DNA from: Pontibacter roseus DSM 17521
GTDB taxonomy: Bacteria; Bacteroidota; Bacteroidia; Cytophagales; Hymenobacteraceae
Direction of reading: 5' to 3'
DNA length: 64,000 bases
Assembly (NCBI RefSeq): GCF_000373265.1
Contig: NZ_KB890761.1
Location: 545,389 to 609,388 of the forward strand
Positions 40,759 to 49,784 of the stretch are shown here, piece by piece. The position numbers and the translations under genes are program-made. Numbering within the stretch: the first letter of the stretch is position 1; each line of letters begins with the position of its first letter. The notes under the pieces are model-generated. The model had not been told where the DNA came from. It searched no databases and saw only the letters and a program-made list of their open reading frames with translations.

Positions 40759-41871
40759 TTAAAAGGGCAGGCCGTGCGTCTGGCGCATGATGAGCCGGAC
40801 GGCAGCAGGACTGTATTTCAAAGCACCTACGGTCAACTCAGAAAGCAGAGGACTGCCGAAAAGATGCTGCACAGCACGTCCCACCTGCAGCCTGCGTTCA
40901 AACTGGTTCTTCCAGGCGCGGCTATACCCGGCCTCCAGTTGCTGCCGGTTGCGGCCTCCGGCAAAGTACTGCACCACTTGTTCCGCCGCCAGTTTGCCAG
41001 CATGTATGGCCATGGCCATGCCGTTGCCGCAGAGGGGCGTTATCATGCCGGCCGCGTCGCCGCACATGAGCATGTGGTTCTCCACACAGGTTTTGGTGGC
41101 GAAGGATATCTCGTTGATGACTTCCGGCTGCTCATACAGGAACTCCGCTTCCCGGAAGATGCGGCGCAGGTGCGGGTTCTGGTGCAGGACGGCCTGCTCC
41201 ATGGCAGGTATGGAACCGTGCCGGCGCAGGTTCTCACGCGTGGTGAGGTAGCAGAAACAGTGGCGGCCATCCTCTATGGCCGATATGCCGGCGTACCCAT
41301 CCTGGAAGTTATGCAGCGCAATCAAATCGGTGGGCATGTCGAGGCGCAGGTGGTACTTCACCCCAATATAAGGAGACCGGGCACGGAAGAAGGCGCGGCC
41401 CAGTTGCCGGTCCAGGGAACTGCGCTTGCCGTAGGCCCCCACTACCACGGCCGCCTCCAACGTGTCGCCGCCCGACAGGCGGAGCACGAATCTGTCATTT
41501 GCAAATTGTACTTCCTGAACCGTGGTACGCAGCCTAGCTTCTACTCCATGTGCCAGCGCGTGTTGGTACAGGAAGTTATCCAAGGTATAGCGGCTGATGC
41601 CAAAACCCCCTAAGTCCAGGGGTGTCTCCAGCGTTTTGCCGGCAGGAGAAGAGAGCAGGAACCGGCTGATATTGGCAGGGTGGAGCGGGCTTGGGTCGGC
41701 GCCAATAGAATGCAGGTATGGCAAAACTTCGTTGGAAACATACTCGCCGCACACCCGGTGAAAGGGGTAGGACTTTTTCTCTATCAAGACTACAGAAAGT
41801 CCCTGAGCAGCCATTGCAATGGCGCTGGTGAGCCCTGCGAGTCCTCCTCCTATGACGGCTACGTGTATCAA
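40759..41871 (-). CDS. FAD-dependent oxidoreductase (geranylgeranyl-reductase-like), PKS cluster
   Basis: A 370-aa flavoprotein. The ADP-binding GxGxxG is IGGGLAGLTSAIAMAAQG at residues 8-25, with LIEKKSYPFHRVCGEYVS typical of the geranylgeranyl reductase/tryptophan halogenase-like branch. The second FAD motif is LMCGDAAGMITPLCGNGMAMA. The start is TTG at 41871. The gene lies upstream of the type III PKS and methyltransferase genes on the same strand, so it probably oxidises or hydroxylates the polyketide (inference). Confidence 0.9.
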   Translation of the reverse strand: MIHVAVIGGGLAGLTSAIAMAAQGLSVVLIEKKSYPFHRVCGEYVSNEVLPYLHSIGADPSPLHPANISRFLLSSPAGKTLETPLDLGGFGISRYTLDNFLYQHALAHGVEARLRTTVQEVQFANDRFVLRLSGGDTLEAAVVVGAYGKRSSLDRQLGRAFFRARSPYIGVKYHLRLDMPTDLIALHNFQDGYAGISAIEDGRHCFCYLTTRENLRRHGSIPAMEQAVLHQNPHLRRIFREAEFLYEQPEVINEISFATKTCVENHMLMCGDAAGMITPLCGNGMAMAIHAGKLAAEQVVQYFAGGRNRQQLEAGYSRAWKNQFERRLQVGRAVQHLFGSPLLSELTVGALKYSPAAVRLIMRQTHGLPF

Positions 41872-42029
41872 GTATAAGCTATATTTGCAAAGTCCAAAAA
41901 ATAAGAGAGAAATTTAGTGAAACCACCTGTTTTGTAGGGTATAACACAAGAACAAAATACGAGCTTGAACGTTTAGAATATGGAACAACTTTTGCATTAC
42001 ATTACGCAAACAAGACTTAAATTTCCTAT

Positions 42030-42404
42030 ATGAAACAAATTATACTTACTGTCTTTATCTGTTTCGCCTTTGTTACGGCGCAGGCCCAGGTGCGTGGCCC
42101 TGTTTCTAGCCAGAGCGAGGCCAAGGGGAAACCACAACTGGTGGAGCAGCAGGATAAAGAAGTGTCTATTTACCCCAACCCGAACAACGGGATTTTCACG
42201 ATTTCCTTCAATAATCTGAATGCCCAACAAGTGGACTTACGGATTATCAACGTCATCGGCAATGAAATATACCATGAGGTGCTGAGCTATGCTGATTTGC
42301 AGTCTACGAAGACTATCGACCTGAATCGGTTTGCCAAAGGATTGTACTACGTGAAGGTAGAGACGGACAACTACAGCTCTGTGAGACGGGTCGTAGTGAA
42401 ATAA
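42030..42404 (+). CDS. Minimal type IX secretion CTD protein (124 aa)
   Basis: A 124-aa protein: signal peptide (MKQIILTVFICFAFVTAQAQ), a polar linker of about 25 residues, then a type A sorting domain from residue 46 (VSIYPNPNNGIFTISFNNLN, then NVIGNEIYHEVL, FAKGLYYVKVET, and a VRRVVVK end). No cargo domain is present; nearly the whole mature protein is the CTD. Either the CTD has an own role or this is a remnant of a longer cargo. Strong terminator and clean start context suggest it is expressed. It diverges from the PKS cluster. Confidence 0.85.
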   Translation: MKQIILTVFICFAFVTAQAQVRGPVSSQSEAKGKPQLVEQQDKEVSIYPNPNNGIFTISFNNLNAQQVDLRIINVIGNEIYHEVLSYADLQSTKTIDLNRFAKGLYYVKVETDNYSSVRRVVVK

Positions 42405-42423
42405 AATTGGCAGGATACGCCAG

Positions 42424-42467
42424 AACCAGAAGGGCCGCCCGGTATCAATCGGGCGGCCCTTCTGGTT
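42424..42467. terminator. 18-bp-stem terminator with GGTATCAAT loop
   Basis: AACCAGAAGGGCCGCCCG pairs perfectly with its complement over GTATCAAT, then TTTA. It lies between the CTD gene (+) and the convergent lipoprotein gene. The loop again carries GGTAT. Confidence 0.85.
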
Positions 42468-42487
42468 TTATCGCTTGTCCTACATGT

Positions 42488-42835
42488 TTACTCCGGCAGA
42501 ATTGCTTTGGAGACGAAGCCGGTATACGCCGCAGTGTCTCGTTGGATGCGGGCTTTCACGAACACCTCATCCACCGTGTCCAGCACCTGGATAACCTGGG
42601 TCGTGTCGAAGTGCACCAGGCTTATGCCCTGAAAACTTGCTGTTTTGTATACCTCGCCGCTGATGAGGGGCTTGGTGGCATAGATAACGTCGGCAGGATA
42701 GGCAATGGCGGCCCCGGTCTCACTGGCCACGGTGGTCTCTGATTCGTCTCTCACCAGGTTTCCCCGCTCGCCATCTCGGCAGGAAGAGAGCAAGGAGCAG
42801 GCAGCGAGGGTTAAGGTTAGTAAAGTTGTTTTCAT
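42488..42835 (-). CDS. Small lipoprotein, SH3-like, unknown
   Basis: A 115-aa protein starting MKTTLLTLTLAACSLLSSC (lipobox SLLSSC). The mature part has ATKPLISGEVYKTASFQG and VHFDTTQVIQVLDTVDEVFV, and ends YTGFVSKAILPE, a spacing resembling a bacterial SH3 domain. It is probably lipid-anchored in the envelope. Its function is unknown. The upstream frame to 42949 is non-coding. Confidence 0.7.
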   Translation of the reverse strand: MKTTLLTLTLAACSLLSSCRDGERGNLVRDESETTVASETGAAIAYPADVIYATKPLISGEVYKTASFQGISLVHFDTTQVIQVLDTVDEVFVKARIQRDTAAYTGFVSKAILPE

Positions 42836-42951
42836 GTGGGTGGAAGGGAGTGTTGCTGCTGCTTCAATATAAGAAACAAATATAGATTTTGAAAACATAC
42901 TCCCGCTTCTTTTGAAATCGCCCTGGCTCAGGCACACCCTCTGATTCAAAA

Positions 42952-42975
42952 AAAGCCTGAGGCAGCCCAGGCTTT
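42952..42975 (-). terminator. Terminator of tRNA-Arg
   Basis: AAAGCCTG with CAGGCTTT over an 8-nt loop, followed on the minus strand by a T run; 17 bp after the tRNA. Confidence 0.65.
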
Positions 42976-42992
42976 CTGTGGTTGTACCGGTG

Positions 42993-43064
42993 TGGCCCCG
43001 AGCAGAATCGAACTGCTATCTAAAGTTTAGGAAACTCCTATTCTATCCGTTGAACTACAGGGCC
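42993..43064 (-). tRNA. tRNA-Arg (CCT)
   Basis: A 72-nt cloverleaf on the minus strand. The acceptor is GGCCCTG with CGGGGCC (one U-G pair), discriminator A. The anticodon loop TTCCTAA gives CCT, and the T arm is GCAGTTCGATTCTGC. CCA is not encoded. It reads rare AGG arginine codons. Confidence 0.93.
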
Positions 43065-43168
43065 GGAATGCTGCTCGGCGCGCACGAAATGTGCTATGAA
43101 CTGCATATGCAGCACAAATCTAATGCAAATTCTGACTATATACAATGTTAAGATGAAAGCCAGGCGGC

Positions 43169-44359
43169 CTAGTAATACGCAATGGATATGCCAAAGGCTA
43201 TCACGGTCAGCACCAGCCCCACCATAAAGATGGTATAGGAGATGCGCAGGATTTTGTACTTGCGGCTCAACACATCACCCAGGTAGTAAATGTCGGTAAT
43301 CATGTTGTTGTACAGCGATTTTTTGTCGCGCATGATTTCGTGCATGCCGTGTTGGAAATCCTCCAGCGGTATGTTGGTGAAGTTGCCGAAGAAAAGCAGG
43401 TTCACCTTGCGGCTGTTGAGCTTTTTCTTGTTCAGTGAGAAGCTCGTTACCTCTGGCTGCGCCGAGATGATGGCGAACACGACAGAGCCTAGGGTGGTGA
43501 GAAGCAGCATGCCCACAGGTATAAGCAGGGAGCGGTGCTGGGCAAACTCAGCACCGGTGACAGAGCTCTTGGTGCTCAGGTAGGTGATGATGACCGACAT
43601 AATGATGGCGTTGAGGCTGATCATCATGTTGGCTTTGTTGTCGGCTATGGCGCTCAGGTTGAGGTGTGTACGGTAGGTGTTCCGAAACATGGTCTCAATG
43701 CCTCGCTTGGGCTGTGCCAGCGTCTCCTGATACTTCTTCTCTTCCTTCTTCAGCTTCTTGGCCTCCTTGAGCACCATGTTGCGCTGCTGCTGTATGTTCA
43801 GCCCCAACTGCTCGGCATACTTGCGCTGCGCCTGGTCGGTGTGGAAGCTGGTAGACAGCAGGAAATCCATCTGGAACTGGGCCCACTCCTGGTCTGTGAA
43901 GAACTGGTCCTTGAAGATTTCCCACTCCACGCGCAGCAGTTCCGCCGTCGAGAAGAAAGACGCTTTGCCGATGTTGGACATGTCGGCGTCCACTATGATT
44001 TCCTGTAGCAGACTGGTGGGCTGGGTGCCATGCTTGGTGGCCTGGATGCACTCGGCGATGCGGGCGATGCGATCCTGCGGGTACCCCTGTTCCTGCAGCC
44101 AGGCGGTGGCATACTGTACGCTCTCTTCCTCATGCCCGTCATATACCTTCACGTAGCCGGTATCATGGAACCAGGCGGCCAGTTCCAGGTCCTGCAGTTC
44201 CTCAGGGCTCAGGCTGTGCATCTCACCCAACTGACGGGCTTCGTTAGCAGTTTCAAATGTATGTTTATAGTTATGGTATACAAGCTTTTTTGACAGTTGC
44301 TCCTTGAATAGCCTGAACACATACTCACTGGCTTGTTTCACTATATTCTGTTCTTCCAT
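43169..44359 (-). CDS. HD phosphohydrolase fused to a PycTM-like membrane domain
   Basis: A 396-aa protein with two parts. Residues 1-200 are an HD domain: H29 and H33 (YHNYKHTFETANEA), the HD pair H65-D66 (AAWFHDTGYV), H76, and an Asp near 124-126 (IIVDADMSN). After a basic coiled coil (195-215), residues 230-396 match the Pycsar effector membrane domain: LSAIADNKANMMISLNAIIM, two central helices, then a soluble loop and a last helix (RISYTIFMVGLVLTVIAFGI). Such fusions occur in Bacteroidota. Here no cyclase gene is adjacent, so defence is not implied. It may sense or cut a cyclic or other nucleotide at the membrane. Confidence 0.88.
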   Translation of the reverse strand: MEEQNIVKQASEYVFRLFKEQLSKKLVYHNYKHTFETANEARQLGEMHSLSPEELQDLELAAWFHDTGYVKVYDGHEEESVQYATAWLQEQGYPQDRIARIAECIQATKHGTQPTSLLQEIIVDADMSNIGKASFFSTAELLRVEWEIFKDQFFTDQEWAQFQMDFLLSTSFHTDQAQRKYAEQLGLNIQQQRNMVLKEAKKLKKEEKKYQETLAQPKRGIETMFRNTYRTHLNLSAIADNKANMMISLNAIIMSVIITYLSTKSSVTGAEFAQHRSLLIPVGMLLLTTLGSVVFAIISAQPEVTSFSLNKKKLNSRKVNLLFFGNFTNIPLEDFQHGMHEIMRDKKSLYNNMITDIYYLGDVLSRKYKILRISYTIFMVGLVLTVIAFGISIAYY

Positions 44360-44769
44360 AATGGTTGCTGCCCCTGGTTGGCTGGAGGCCGTGCAGCTGT
44401 TGCACGGGTGCCGGTGGCTGTTGAAGTGGTGCTGTTTTCAATTTGGCGTTACGGTGAAAACAGCTTTTTGTTGAAAGCGGCTCCAAACAGGGCTTTGTAG
44501 CGTTCAGAGCAATGCTAGGCAGCTATGGTGACCCGGTGCAGCGTAATAACTAATTGCCGCCTCTCTACGTTTAGAACCTCAGTCCGGCCGCTCCCGCGGC
44601 GCCTCCTGCCGGCACGGCAGGAAACGCGGATGAGCAGCTACAGAACCACTATGCGGTACACAGTACTTTCATGCCTACATGTCGCAGTCGCAGCCAGGGT
44701 CATGCAACTGCACGCACACCGTGCGCCTGCCTGCTGTTTCCCCAGCAGCACGACAAGCCTACCACCATT
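44360..44769. other. Intergenic gap
   Basis: These 410 bp separate divergent genes. A 7-bp hairpin CCTGCCG/CGGCAGG lies at 44605-44621. No clear TAnnTTTG box or open frame with protein-like content is seen. The longest frame into the next gene (from 44671) would add 33 residues before a good lipoprotein signal and is rejected as start. Confidence 0.5.
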
Positions 44770-47700
44770 ATGAGAAACGGAAACCAGCTGATGTCATCTA
44801 TACTTCGCCCTTTGGCAGTAGGCCTATGCCTGCTGTTGCTCCAAGCCTGCTCTACCTATAAGCCTTACTACAGCCGCTCCGTGTTGGACTGGAAAGAAAA
44901 GCAACCCACCCCGGACAACAAACTCCAGTATACCGTCTTTCTGATAGGGGACGTGGGCGCCCCAGACCTGAAACAGCAGGAGCCTTCCCTGAAGCTCATG
45001 CGAAAGCAGATGCTGGAAGCCGGCTCGCAGAGCACTACCGTGTTTCTGGGTGACAACGTGTACCACAACGGCCTGCCTGAGCCGGGCCGCTATGACCGGG
45101 AGGTGTCGGAGCAACGGCTCAATGCGCAGCTCGATGTGCTCAAAGGCTACCCCGGCGAGAAGTACATGATACCCGGAAACCACGACTGGAACCACAGCGG
45201 TCGGGGCGGTATAGAGTTCGTGGTGCGGCAGCAGAACTACGTGAACGAATACCTCACCGAGGAAGGGATTGTGACAGGGGGCGATTTCTACGTGCCCGGT
45301 GATGGATGCCCAGGGCCCTACGAGGTGAAGATAAGCGATGACCTGGTGCTCATCGCCATTGACTCGGAATGGTGGCTGCACCCTTTCGACAGGCCCTATG
45401 GCTCTGGCAGCAACTGCTGGGCCTCCACCGAGGTGGACTTCCTGCTGAAGCTGGAAGACATCATCGAGAAGAACCAGGGAACCAACATCATGGTGGTAGC
45501 GCACCACCCGCTGTTCACGCGGGGCAACCATGGCGGCTTCTTCACCCTCACAGACCATGTGTTCCCGCTCACCATGCTGCGCGACTGGATATACCTGCCG
45601 CTGCCCGTCATCGGCTCCATCTACCCCTTCGCCCGGAAGTACGGCGGCATCTTGCAGGATATGCCGCACCCCCGCTACCAGGCCTACATTGAGGGCTTGC
45701 TCAACATCTTCGACAAGTATGACAACATTGTGTATGCCGCAGGGCATGAGCACTCGCTGCAGCACTTCAAGCACAACAAGCTCTCGCACATTGTGAGCGG
45801 CTCCGGCTGCAAGACGCAACATGTAAGGCCGGGAGGCAACGCCATGTATACCCACGAGGTGAAGGGTTTCTCCAAAGTGCTCTACTATGAAAACGGAGAG
45901 GTATGGGTGGAATTCTGGATGCCGGAGGGAGACGGCTCGGAGGGCACGCTTACCTTCCGGACACCGCTTTACGCCAAGGAGCCGCGTCGTAGAAGAGAGA
46001 CTGTGGTAGACAAGACCAACTATGCCGACAGCACCATAACAGTGGCTGCCAATGACAACTACCGAACAAAGGGCCTGCGCCGCACGCTGCTAGGGGAGCA
46101 CTACCGGCAGGAGTGGGCTGTGCCGGTGGAGGTGCCACTGCTGGACATGCGCCAGGAGATGGGAGGCCTGACACCCTACCAGAAGGGCGGCGGCAAGCAG
46201 ACGGCCTCCCTCAAGGTCCGGAACCCGGAGGCGCGGGAGTATACCCTACGCGCCGTAGACAAAGACCCCACCATGGCGCTGCCCGAGTACCTGCGACAGA
46301 CCGCGGCACAGGCACTGCTCCAGGACCAGGTATCGGCGCAGCACCCGTATGGTGCCTTGGTCATACCTAGGTTGGCGGACGCAGCAGGCGTATTCCACAC
46401 CAACCCTAAGCTGGTGTACATACCCCAGACGCCATACCTGCGGCAGTACATGGATGAGTTCAGTAACACGCTGGCCTTTCTGGAGGAAGACGCCGACGAG
46501 AACCACGAAGATGTAGCCAGCCTGGGCTTCGCTGAGAACCTGGTAGGCACAGACAAGGTGCTGCGGGAACTACGGCAGGACAACGACAACAAGGTGGACC
46601 AGCAGGCCTTCGTGCGGGCGCGCCTCTTCGACATGCTCGTGGGCGACTGGGATCGGCACGAAGGGCAGTGGCGTTGGAAAGAGGAGAAAACCGACAGTGG
46701 CAAGGTATACACCCCGATACCAAGGGACCGCGACCAAGTGTTCTTCAAAGCGGATGGGGTACTGCCCTGGCTGGCCACCCGCAAATGGGGCCTGCGCAAT
46801 GTGCAGAACTTCGGGTACGACTACGGCGACATTGTCGGCCTCAACCTGAGCGCCTTGACCCTTGACCGTACCTTCACACCGCGCGTGACACGGGAAGATT
46901 GGCTGAGGCAGGCCGAGGAGATAAAGGCCAGCGTGACCGACCAGGTAATTGAGGAGGCTGTGGGCCAGTGGCCGGAAGAAGTACGCGCCCTCTCGGGGCA
47001 GGAGATTATAGCCAAGCTGAAGTCGCGGCGCGACAAACTGCCACAGGCCGCTGAGGAATACTATGAGCACCTATCCACCATGGTGGATGTGGCGGGCAGC
47101 GACAAGCACGAGCGCTTCATCGTCAATAGGCTGAACGACCAGCAGACGCAACTCACGGTCTATAAAATCAACAAGGAGGGTGAGCTGCGTGACACGCTCT
47201 TCCAACGAACGTTTTACACCGATGAGACGAAGGAGCTGCGGTTGTACGGGCAGCGGGGACTGGACCAGTTTGAGGTGGCCGGCAACGTGGACAAAGGTAT
47301 ACTGGTGCGCATCATTGGCGGCAACGACGAAGACATCATCACAGACAACTCCAGTGTAGCGGGCATCAAGAAGCACACCATCGTGTATGACACTGAAGAG
47401 GGAAATAAGTTTGCCTTAGGCCCTGAAACGAAAGACCGCACGGCTATTTCGCCCGACGTCAACTTCTATGACCGCGACAACTACAAACTGCCTTACTGGG
47501 GCCCGCGGCTGTCGTTTGAGTACAACGTGGATGATGGCTTGTTTGTAGGGGCAGGCGTGCTGTGGCGTACGCACAAGTTCCGCAAAAACCCCTACGCCTC
47601 GGAGCAGCTGCTGGAGGCCAACTACGCCTTCTATACCAATTCTTTCAACGTGCGCTACAACGGAGACATCCGGCAGGTGCTGGGGAAATGGAACCTGGGG

Positions 47701-48579
47701 CTGCAGGGGGCTATACAGGGGCCGCAGTACCAGCGCAATTTCTATGGCTATGGCAACAACACCCGGCAGCAGGACAGCTTCGATGACTCCTACTACCGGG
47801 TTCGGTTCAAGCGCATCAGCGTGGGGGCCAACCTGAACAACAACCTGGCACCTTTCTTCAAAATCGGCATCGGCCCGACCTACGACCGCTTCAGGGTGGT
47901 GGATTCCGAGAACGAGACCTTCCTGGTAGATGAAGCGCGGAACGGACGCATGGAGGCCGGTACCTATGATTTTGAAGAAAACAAATTCGAATCGCAGCAC
48001 TATGTGGGACTGCGGGCATTCGCCGACCTGGACATACTGGGGGAGGGCAACCAAAAGAACCCCCGCATCGGTATGCGCCTTCATAACCTCATTAGCTACA
48101 ACAGGCAGACCGATGGGGAGCGACTCGATTATACGCACATGAGCACCGCATTCAGCTTCTACCTCAGCCCGGCCTTTCCGTTCCAGCTCACTTGGGCGGG
48201 GCGACTGGGAGCGGCGCATAACTTCGGGGATTTCCGCTTTTACCAGGCCAACACCCTGGGAGGTATGGACAACCTGCGCGGCTACCGGCGTACGCGCTTC
48301 GCGGGTCGCAGCTACGTATTCGCCAATGCCGAGGCCCGTCTGCAGCTGTTCGACTTCAATCTATTCCTGACCCCGGCTAAGCTGGGTGTGCTGGGCCTGT
48401 ACGATGCCGGGCGCGTGTACTACGACGGCGACGACAGGGAGGGCTTTTTCCGGAACCTGCACACCGGTGTGGGCGGCGGTGTATGGGCCGACATCATGAA
48501 CAAGAACGTGATTGTATTGACTTACGCCAAAGGAGATGTAGACAAGCTCTGGACATTAAGCTTTGGCTTTTTATTCTAA
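44770..48579 (+). CDS. Metallophosphoesterase / kinase-like / Omp85 fusion lipoprotein
   Basis: A 1269-aa lipoprotein (lipobox LLLLQAC). Residues about 50-390 are a calcineurin-type metallophosphoesterase: D61 (LIGDVG), D95-N96 (LGDNVYHN), N137-H138-D139 (GNHDW), AHHPLF, and AGHEHSLQHF. Residues about 470-700 contain GGGKQTASLKVRN, YTLRAVDKD, then D626-W-D628-R-H (VGDWDRHEGQWRW) and PIPRDRDQVF (D653, D655). This order resembles the loop, lysine, catalytic DRH and DxD elements of HipA/Fam20-type atypical kinases (inference). From about 895 on lies an Omp85/BamA-like barrel ending TLSFGFLF, with GGMDNLRGYRRTRF. The barrel would place the enzymatic part at the outer membrane. It is followed by another barrel gene. 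Confidence 0.9.
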   Translation: MRNGNQLMSSILRPLAVGLCLLLLQACSTYKPYYSRSVLDWKEKQPTPDNKLQYTVFLIGDVGAPDLKQQEPSLKLMRKQMLEAGSQSTTVFLGDNVYHNGLPEPGRYDREVSEQRLNAQLDVLKGYPGEKYMIPGNHDWNHSGRGGIEFVVRQQNYVNEYLTEEGIVTGGDFYVPGDGCPGPYEVKISDDLVLIAIDSEWWLHPFDRPYGSGSNCWASTEVDFLLKLEDIIEKNQGTNIMVVAHHPLFTRGNHGGFFTLTDHVFPLTMLRDWIYLPLPVIGSIYPFARKYGGILQDMPHPRYQAYIEGLLNIFDKYDNIVYAAGHEHSLQHFKHNKLSHIVSGSGCKTQHVRPGGNAMYTHEVKGFSKVLYYENGEVWVEFWMPEGDGSEGTLTFRTPLYAKEPRRRRETVVDKTNYADSTITVAANDNYRTKGLRRTLLGEHYRQEWAVPVEVPLLDMRQEMGGLTPYQKGGGKQTASLKVRNPEAREYTLRAVDKDPTMALPEYLRQTAAQALLQDQVSAQHPYGALVIPRLADAAGVFHTNPKLVYIPQTPYLRQYMDEFSNTLAFLEEDADENHEDVASLGFAENLVGTDKVLRELRQDNDNKVDQQAFVRARLFDMLVGDWDRHEGQWRWKEEKTDSGKVYTPIPRDRDQVFFKADGVLPWLATRKWGLRNVQNFGYDYGDIVGLNLSALTLDRTFTPRVTREDWLRQAEEIKASVTDQVIEEAVGQWPEEVRALSGQEIIAKLKSRRDKLPQAAEEYYEHLSTMVDVAGSDKHERFIVNRLNDQQTQLTVYKINKEGELRDTLFQRTFYTDETKELRLYGQRGLDQFEVAGNVDKGILVRIIGGNDEDIITDNSSVAGIKKHTIVYDTEEGNKFALGPETKDRTAISPDVNFYDRDNYKLPYWGPRLSFEYNVDDGLFVGAGVLWRTHKFRKNPYASEQLLEANYAFYTNSFNVRYNGDIRQVLGKWNLGLQGAIQGPQYQRNFYGYGNNTRQQDSFDDSYYRVRFKRISVGANLNNNLAPFFKIGIGPTYDRFRVVDSENETFLVDEARNGRMEAGTYDFEENKFESQHYVGLRAFADLDILGEGNQKNPRIGMRLHNLISYNRQTDGERLDYTHMSTAFSFYLSPAFPFQLTWAGRLGAAHNFGDFRFYQANTLGGMDNLRGYRRTRFAGRSYVFANAEARLQLFDFNLFLTPAKLGVLGLYDAGRVYYDGDDREGFFRNLHTGVGGGVWADIMNKNVIVLTYAKGDVDKLWTLSFGFLF

Positions 48580-48659
48580 ATACGACCAGGAACGTATAGT
48601 AAGTGCCGCAACCAGCGGCACTTTTAGTTTGATTTGCCGCCTAACACTGACACAAAACT

Positions 48660-49709
48660 ATGAAGTTAACATTACCGAAACTGCTTGTACTGCCCCTGCT
48701 ACTCTGGGGGCAACAGGCTGCAGCGCAGGAAACCGCCAAGGAACTGGCCGACATTCAAAAGCAGTCCATTGAGTATGCCAGCCCCGGCGTGCGGGGTATG
48801 GGTAAGAGCCGGGGTATCGTCATCGGGTATGAGCGGTTGCCTCAGTTCGACTTCGAATCAGAGTCTGACGACCCGGAGGTGGGCAACGGCAGGGCCCGCG
48901 TGAGGCGCCATAACAAGTTCTCGGTGCGGGCGCTGGCACCCGTCATGAACAAGCCCAAGACCAAGCTGATTCTAGGTATAGACCACAGCTTTGAGGAGTT
49001 CAACTTCGAGAACGTGACGCCGGTATCCTACAGCCTCTACAACAACCTGGAGGACAAAAACCTAAAGAGCCTGGGGCTGCAGCTAGCGTTTCTGCATTCT
49101 CCCAACGAAGTGAACTTTTACCTGGTGCGGGCCAAGGCCGAGCTGAACGGCGACTATACCCGGGACAACATCAGTATTTCGGATTACCTCAAGACGACGA
49201 TTGATGTGGCCTATGGCTGGAAGAGGAGCCCTGGCTTTGCGTGGGGCGTTGGGTTCCAGTTGGGCTATACCTTCGGCAGGCGGCGTCTGTACCCGGGCAT
49301 CCTCTACAACCGCACTTTCAACGACAAATGGGGGGTGGAGTCCATCTTCCCGGCCAATGCGCGCCTGCGCTACAACGTGTCTGAGAAGACCCTGCTCTAC
49401 ACAGGGTATAGGATAGAAGGAGCCAGCTACAACATGTTTGCCGGCGACCCGCCTCTCTCGCAGTTCAACGACATAGAGTTGCGCCGCACTGACATAAAAG
49501 GGCTGCTGCGACTGGAGCAGGAGATTTATGATTTCCTGTGGTTCGCAGTCGAGGGCGGCTTCCGGCAATACTACCGCCACAGGGTCTTTGATGAGGTGGG
49601 CTCACGGGATTGGCTAATCAAAAACTCACTGGCTGGAGCGGGCTACATAGGTGTGGAGCTATACGCCGTGCCGCCGCGCAAGCTTCTGGAGCGAAGCCAG
49701 AACAGGTAG
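48660..49709 (+). CDS. Outer-membrane barrel protein (DUF6268-like)
   Basis: A 349-aa protein with signal peptide (MKLTLPKLLVLPLLLWGQQAAAQ). The mature part alternates beta strands such as FSVRALAPVMNKPKTKLILG, LQLAFLHSPNEVNFYLVRAK and WGVGFQLGYTFGRRRLYPG. The layout matches the DUF6268 family of Bacteroidota (from memory). Many aromatic strand ends fit a 12-16 strand barrel. It follows the fusion lipoprotein gene by 80 bp and may be expressed with it. It ends at a terminator with the iterated word in its loop. Confidence 0.82.
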   Translation: MKLTLPKLLVLPLLLWGQQAAAQETAKELADIQKQSIEYASPGVRGMGKSRGIVIGYERLPQFDFESESDDPEVGNGRARVRRHNKFSVRALAPVMNKPKTKLILGIDHSFEEFNFENVTPVSYSLYNNLEDKNLKSLGLQLAFLHSPNEVNFYLVRAKAELNGDYTRDNISISDYLKTTIDVAYGWKRSPGFAWGVGFQLGYTFGRRRLYPGILYNRTFNDKWGVESIFPANARLRYNVSEKTLLYTGYRIEGASYNMFAGDPPLSQFNDIELRRTDIKGLLRLEQEIYDFLWFAVEGGFRQYYRHRVFDEVGSRDWLIKNSLAGAGYIGVELYAVPPRKLLERSQNR

Positions 49710-49726
49710 AGCGCCAGCGTAACAGC

Positions 49727-49765
49727 AAAAAGCCCGGACTGCAGGTATAGCGGTCCGGGCTTTTT
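49727..49765. terminator. Terminator with CAGGTATAG loop
   Basis: AAAAAGCCCGGAC and GTCCGGGCTTTTT form a 13-bp stem over TGCAGGTATAGCG, which contains the full iterated word AGGTATAG. It lies between the convergent barrel and ppk1 genes. Confidence 0.85.
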
Positions 49766-49784
49766 ACGTTTTAAGGAAGGTCAC

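Noticed and set aside
44605..44621. Small GC hairpin upstream of the fusion lipoprotein
   Set aside because: A 7-bp stem without a T tract or conserved context; probably chance.
44671..44769. N-terminal extension of the phosphoesterase fusion
   Set aside because: The extra 33 residues precede a good signal and lipobox, and are Cys/His/Arg-rich from non-coding DNA.
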